DNA of 64,000 bases, taken from the NCBI RefSeq assembly GCF_019195455.1, contig NZ_JAIMBW010000001.1:1054001-1118000 (forward strand), in the 5' to 3' direction. Below the pieces are notes generated by a model. The model saw only the letters and a list, made by a program, of their open reading frames with translations, was not told where the DNA came from and did not search any database. Every line of letters begins with the position of its first letter. Position 1 is the first letter of the stretch. This DNA is from Gymnodinialimonas phycosphaerae. Lineage in GTDB: Bacteria; Pseudomonadota; Alphaproteobacteria; Rhodobacterales; Rhodobacteraceae. This document shows positions 60,734-64,000 of this stretch, one piece after another. The translations under genes were made by a program, and so were the position numbers.

Positions 60734-62106
60734 CCTCGACCTCTCTGCGGCTGCGTCTGACGCTGATCATCCTGCTGCCGCTTCTGGCGATCGGCGCGGC
60801 GGTGGGTGCGTGGCAGGTCAGCGACGCGCGCACCAAGGCAGCCGACCTCTTTGACCGCAGCCTTCTGTCGGCTGCTCTGGCGATCTCGGCCGATGTGGCG
60901 CTCAGCAATGGGGACGCGATTTCGCTGGAGACAACGGACCTGCTGCAAGATACCTCTGGCGGGCCGGTGTTCTACCACGTCTACGCCCCCGACGGCATAT
61001 ACGTCCTGGGCTACGCCACCCCGCCCGTATCACTCGACGCGCCCATCGGATCCGAGGAGGAAGTGACTTTCTTCGACGGCCGGTACCACAGCCGCGATGT
61101 GCGGGTACTGCGCTACCGTTCGGTCACGACAATCGACGGCATCAACGGGGCGTTCACCTATACCGTCTGGCAGGATGTGGCCGTGCGAAGCGCCTTCGTG
61201 CAGGACCTTGTGCTGCGTACCTTCACGGTAATTGCCGTGCTGATCGGATCGGTGGCCCTGGTCGTCTGGTTCGGCGTCAGCCTTGGCCTGCGCCCGCTTC
61301 TGGATCTGGAAGACGCTATTTCGCGGCGCTCTTCCGATGATCTAAGCCCGATCCGCCGCGCCGTCCCGCCCGAGACGCGCGGGCTTGTGACTCGGCTCAA
61401 CACGCTGTTCGGGCAGGTGGAGCGGACGATGGAAGCACAGACTGCGCTGATTTCCAACGCAGCTCACCAGTTGCGCAATCCGATTGCGGGCGTGCTGGCA
61501 ATGGCCGAGGCCGTGCAAACCGCGCCGACCCAAGTGGCCATGCAGGACCGCACGGAAGAGCTGTTGCACGCCGCGCGGCGGGCCAGTGACCTGGCCAACA
61601 AGCTTCTGACGTTGGAGCGCGTGCGCGCAGCACCCGAGGGCGCATTCGACAGCACGCTGGAGATGGGGGCAATGATCAACGACATCGTAGATGGCTTCCA
61701 GCCGAAAGCGGCGGCGCGTGGCGTCCGGATCTCGGCTGATCTTGGGCCGGGGCAGACGAATGTCGTCGCCGACGCGGTGATGGTGGAAGAGGCGATCACC
61801 AACTTGGTCGACAACGCGCTGAAACATGGCGGTGCGGCGCTAAGCCAGGTACAAGTGCGCCTGACGCGACAGGGCAACAATGCCGTGGTGAGCGTGGCCG
61901 ACGACGGCGTGGGGCTGGACCCTGCCGACATCGAGACGGTGCTGTCACGCTTCGGCCAGGCCTCCCCCGGAGAGGGCAGCGGCCTTGGCCTGTCGATCGC
62001 CGAGGCGGTGGCCGAGCGGCACGGCGGCGCGTTGCACCTGGACACCGACCAGCAGCGCGGCCTCGCGGTGACCCTGCGCCTGCCGTTGGCTGATGTCTCT
62101 GCCTAG
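60730..62106 (+). CDS. Sensor histidine kinase (TctE-like)
   Basis: The 458-residue kinase starts at GTG, overlapping the regulator gene by 4 nt. An N-terminal membrane helix (LRLTLIILLPLLAIGAAVGAW), a periplasmic 2CSK_N-type sensor domain to about residue 155, a second helix (VIAVLIGSVALVVWFGVSLGL), a HAMP-like linker, HisKA with the His in ISNAAHQLRNPIAGVLA, and a HATPase domain (NLVDNALKHGG, DDGVGLDP, GEGSGLGLSIAEAV) follow. It should sense the tricarboxylate-like ligand in the periplasm and phosphorylate the partner regulator. Confidence 0.92.
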   Translation: MTSTSLRLRLTLIILLPLLAIGAAVGAWQVSDARTKAADLFDRSLLSAALAISADVALSNGDAISLETTDLLQDTSGGPVFYHVYAPDGIYVLGYATPPVSLDAPIGSEEEVTFFDGRYHSRDVRVLRYRSVTTIDGINGAFTYTVWQDVAVRSAFVQDLVLRTFTVIAVLIGSVALVVWFGVSLGLRPLLDLEDAISRRSSDDLSPIRRAVPPETRGLVTRLNTLFGQVERTMEAQTALISNAAHQLRNPIAGVLAMAEAVQTAPTQVAMQDRTEELLHAARRASDLANKLLTLERVRAAPEGAFDSTLEMGAMINDIVDGFQPKAAARGVRISADLGPGQTNVVADAVMVEEAITNLVDNALKHGGAALSQVQVRLTRQGNNAVVSVADDGVGLDPADIETVLSRFGQASPGEGSGLGLSIAEAVAERHGGALHLDTDQQRGLAVTLRLPLADVSA

Positions 62107-62124
62107 CGCGCAGACGCGTCCGGT

Positions 62125-63915
62125 CTAACGCCCGATCGCATAGGCCTGCATCAGGCGCGGCGTCGCGGCGGCTTTCAGCATTCCGTCGGGGCTGAGAGAG
62201 GCGGCAGTCAGGCGACCGATGGCCCAGGGCTCTGACACCTCCAGCTTGTGGCCGCGCGTGCGCAGCGCGTCGAGCGTTGCCGCCGGGAAATGCGGCTCGG
62301 CCATCAGGTGGCCCGGCTTGGTGCCCCGCGGAAAGAAGCTCGCCTGCAGGTGTCCGGTGTGGAACAGTGGGCCGTCGATGGCCTCTTGCAGGTTCATGCC
62401 GTGGTGGATCAGGCGCAACAGAAACGTCAACTGCCACTGGTCCTGCTGGTCGCCGCCGGGCGTGCCGAAGGCAACCCGCGTCCCATCGGGTTTGCGCGCC
62501 ATCGACGGCGACAGGGTCGTGCGTGGGCGTCGGCCGGGCGCCAGCGAGGTGGGCAGGCCCTCGTCCAGCCAGAACATCTGCGCGCGCGTGTTCAGAGGCA
62601 CGCCAAGGCCCGGAATGACCGGGTTCGACTTCAGCCAGCCCCCTGACGGCGTGGCCGAGACCGCAAGGCCCCATTGGTCCACCACGTCGATATGCACGGT
62701 GTCCCCCCGCTTTTCGGTCAGATGCGCCATGGTCGGCTCACCGATCCCGATGCCGTCGGATTGCACCGGCGGGCGGGTGGCACGGGCAAGGAAGGCTTGC
62801 GCCAGCGCTTCATGGCCCGCGATGGCACCGGGGCGTTGATCAAGCGAGGCTTTGTCGCCGATCTGCGCGCGCCGCTCGGCCCCGTAGGTCGCAGAGATCA
62901 AGGTGTCTACCGGCACATCGAAGTGGTCCGGGTCGCCGTAGTAGGCCTCGCGGTCGGCAAAGGCCAGTTTCAGCACCTCGGTCACACGGTGCACGAAAGC
63001 GTCGCCCACCGGGTCCAGCGCGGCGATGTCGTCGCCTGCCAGCATCTGCAACGATTGCAACAGTACCGGCCCTTGGGTCCATGTCCCGCATTTGAAGACG
63101 TCCCACCCGGAGTGTTGCACGCGTAAGGCGGGCTCGTAGCTGGCGCGCCATTTCGCCATGTCGTCGCCCGTCATCACGCCTTTGCGCCGCGCGCCGGTCG
63201 CGTCCATGACACAGGCATTCTTGAGGTAGTCGTCGATAGCCTCGGCCACGAAGCCTTCGTGAAAGGCGATGCGCGCGGCCTCGATCTGCGCCTCGTGACC
63301 CGTGGCGGCCTCCGCCTCGGTCACCAGACGGTCCCAGAAATCCGCCAGCATCTCGTTCTTGAACAATGTCCCCGGCTCGGGCGCATGGCCACCGGGCAGG
63401 AATACGGGCGCAGAGGTTGGCCATTCGTCCCGGAAGACATCGGCCATATCGGCGATGGTTGCGGCCACACGGGGCAGGATCGGATGGCCGTGCCGCGCGT
63501 AGTAGATCGCGGGGGCCATCACCTCGCGCAGGGGCAAGCGGCCATGGTCGCGCAGCATCAGCATGAAGGCATCGAACTGGCCCGGCACCACCGTGGCCAA
63601 AAGGCCCGAGCCGGGGATCAGGTCCAGCCCCTCGCCCCGATAATGGTCGATCGTGGCCCCCTCGGGCGCGGTGCCTTGGCCGCAGACGACCGTCGGTGCC
63701 TCATCGCCCGCAGGCCAGATCATCGCGGGCATGTCGCCCAGAGGGCCGTTCAAGTGCGGCTCTACAACGTTCAGCACGAAGCCCGCCGCCGCCGCCGCAT
63801 CGGCCGCCGATCCGCCCATCTCCAACATTTTCATGCCGGATGCCGAGGCGAGCCAATGAGTCGTCGTGACCATCCCGAAGGTGCCCGACAGTTCGGGCCG
63901 TGTGGTGAAAGTCAT
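62125..63915 (-). CDS. Gamma-glutamyltransferase-family protein
   Basis: The 596-residue Ntn-hydrolase shows GMVTTTHWLASASGMKMLEMGGSAADAAAAAGFVLNVVEPHLNGPLG at the start (typical GGT wording cited only as landmark TTHWLASASGMKML), VVPGQFDAF, and the autocleavage region KRGDTVHIDVVDQWGLAVSATPS, with the Thr of GDTVH as catalytic nucleophile. The C-terminal FGTPGGDQQDQWQLTFLLRLI matches the family. No signal peptide is visible, so it is probably cytosolic, like gamma-glutamyltransferase paralogs annotated as acylases or oxamate amidohydrolases. Its ATG overlaps the stop of the gene entering from the right edge. Confidence 0.9.
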   Translation of the reverse strand: MTFTTRPELSGTFGMVTTTHWLASASGMKMLEMGGSAADAAAAAGFVLNVVEPHLNGPLGDMPAMIWPAGDEAPTVVCGQGTAPEGATIDHYRGEGLDLIPGSGLLATVVPGQFDAFMLMLRDHGRLPLREVMAPAIYYARHGHPILPRVAATIADMADVFRDEWPTSAPVFLPGGHAPEPGTLFKNEMLADFWDRLVTEAEAATGHEAQIEAARIAFHEGFVAEAIDDYLKNACVMDATGARRKGVMTGDDMAKWRASYEPALRVQHSGWDVFKCGTWTQGPVLLQSLQMLAGDDIAALDPVGDAFVHRVTEVLKLAFADREAYYGDPDHFDVPVDTLISATYGAERRAQIGDKASLDQRPGAIAGHEALAQAFLARATRPPVQSDGIGIGEPTMAHLTEKRGDTVHIDVVDQWGLAVSATPSGGWLKSNPVIPGLGVPLNTRAQMFWLDEGLPTSLAPGRRPRTTLSPSMARKPDGTRVAFGTPGGDQQDQWQLTFLLRLIHHGMNLQEAIDGPLFHTGHLQASFFPRGTKPGHLMAEPHFPAATLDALRTRGHKLEVSEPWAIGRLTAASLSPDGMLKAAATPRLMQAYAIGR

Positions 63916-64000
63916 GTGGTGTCTCCGTTGTTAGAGCCACGGTCAGATGCCGCGCGGTCCGTGACCCGAAACAGCCGCGCCGCAATGGGGGCGCCGGTGA
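63912..64000 (-). CDS. 3' end of a gene entering from the right edge
   Basis: A leftward frame is open from the window edge to a TGA at 63914-63912 that overlaps the gamma-glutamyltransferase ATG as ATGA, the same coupling used throughout this strand. It gives about 28 C-terminal residues (GAPIAARLFRVTDRAAS) that could be the tail of a transporter ATPase, but this is too short to identify. Confidence 0.4.
   Translation of the reverse strand, partial: TGAPIAARLFRVTDRAASDRGSNNGDTT

Noticed and set aside
1..64000. CRISPR array, IS element or prophage
   Set aside because: No regularly spaced direct repeats, no intact transposase or integrase, and no phage structural genes were seen on either strand.

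Overview
This window reads as a chromosome segment of an alphaproteobacterium, most likely a marine Rhodobacteraceae (Roseobacter-group) species. The grounds are the high GC content with strong third-position GC, the gene order rplU-rpmA-GNAT-obgE-proB-proA, an L21 with a long Ala/Lys and helix-hairpin-helix tail, a complete phoR-pstSCAB-phoU-phoB locus, TAXI-TRAP and tripartite tricarboxylate (Tct) transporters, and a LuxR-type receptor with no LuxI nearby. This assignment is inference; no rRNA is present.

Positions 1-14.5 kb look like an accessory region. They hold the 3' part of a superfamily 1 helicase fused to a phospholipase D domain; a lasso-peptide-like RiPP cluster (B2 peptidase, PqqD-like B1, a 57-residue precursor, the asparagine-synthetase-like cyclase, an HPr-kinase-like kinase, a JmjC/cupin oxygenase and a sulfotransferase); a 1051-residue protein joining a permease to an FG-GAP propeller and an ASPIC/UnbV domain; and a DUF3883 gene broken by a frameshift at a CACCG repeat. 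The cluster is visibly less GC-rich than the DNA to its right, and the region ends at a tRNA-Ser(CGA) gene.

From 14.7 to 35.6 kb the content is mainly core: ribosomal proteins L21 and L27, Obg, proline biosynthesis (proB, proA), a trans-sulfuration-type PLP enzyme, the phosphate-starvation locus with a three-repeat Pho box, prpE, aroQ and a LuxR solo. Between the convergent luxR and acyltransferase genes lies a run of eight adjoining hairpins ending in a strong terminator, a good candidate for an undescribed structured RNA.

From 36 to 64 kb come transport and catabolic modules: a TAXI-TRAP system with a Usp protein; an RpiR regulator with a perfect palindrome in front of a FAD/GcvT oxidoreductase, a class III aminotransferase and an adenylation-carrier-reductase protein; and a long minus-strand operon (TctC, TctA-TctB fusion, isopropylmalate-dehydrogenase-like enzyme, PrpF-type isomerase, TPP enzyme, 2-hydroxyacid dehydrogenase, TauE exporter, solute-binding-like protein) divergent from a TctD/TctE-type two-component system. 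A gamma-glutamyltransferase closes the window. In all three transporter operons a perfect GC-rich hairpin directly follows the solute-binding-protein gene.
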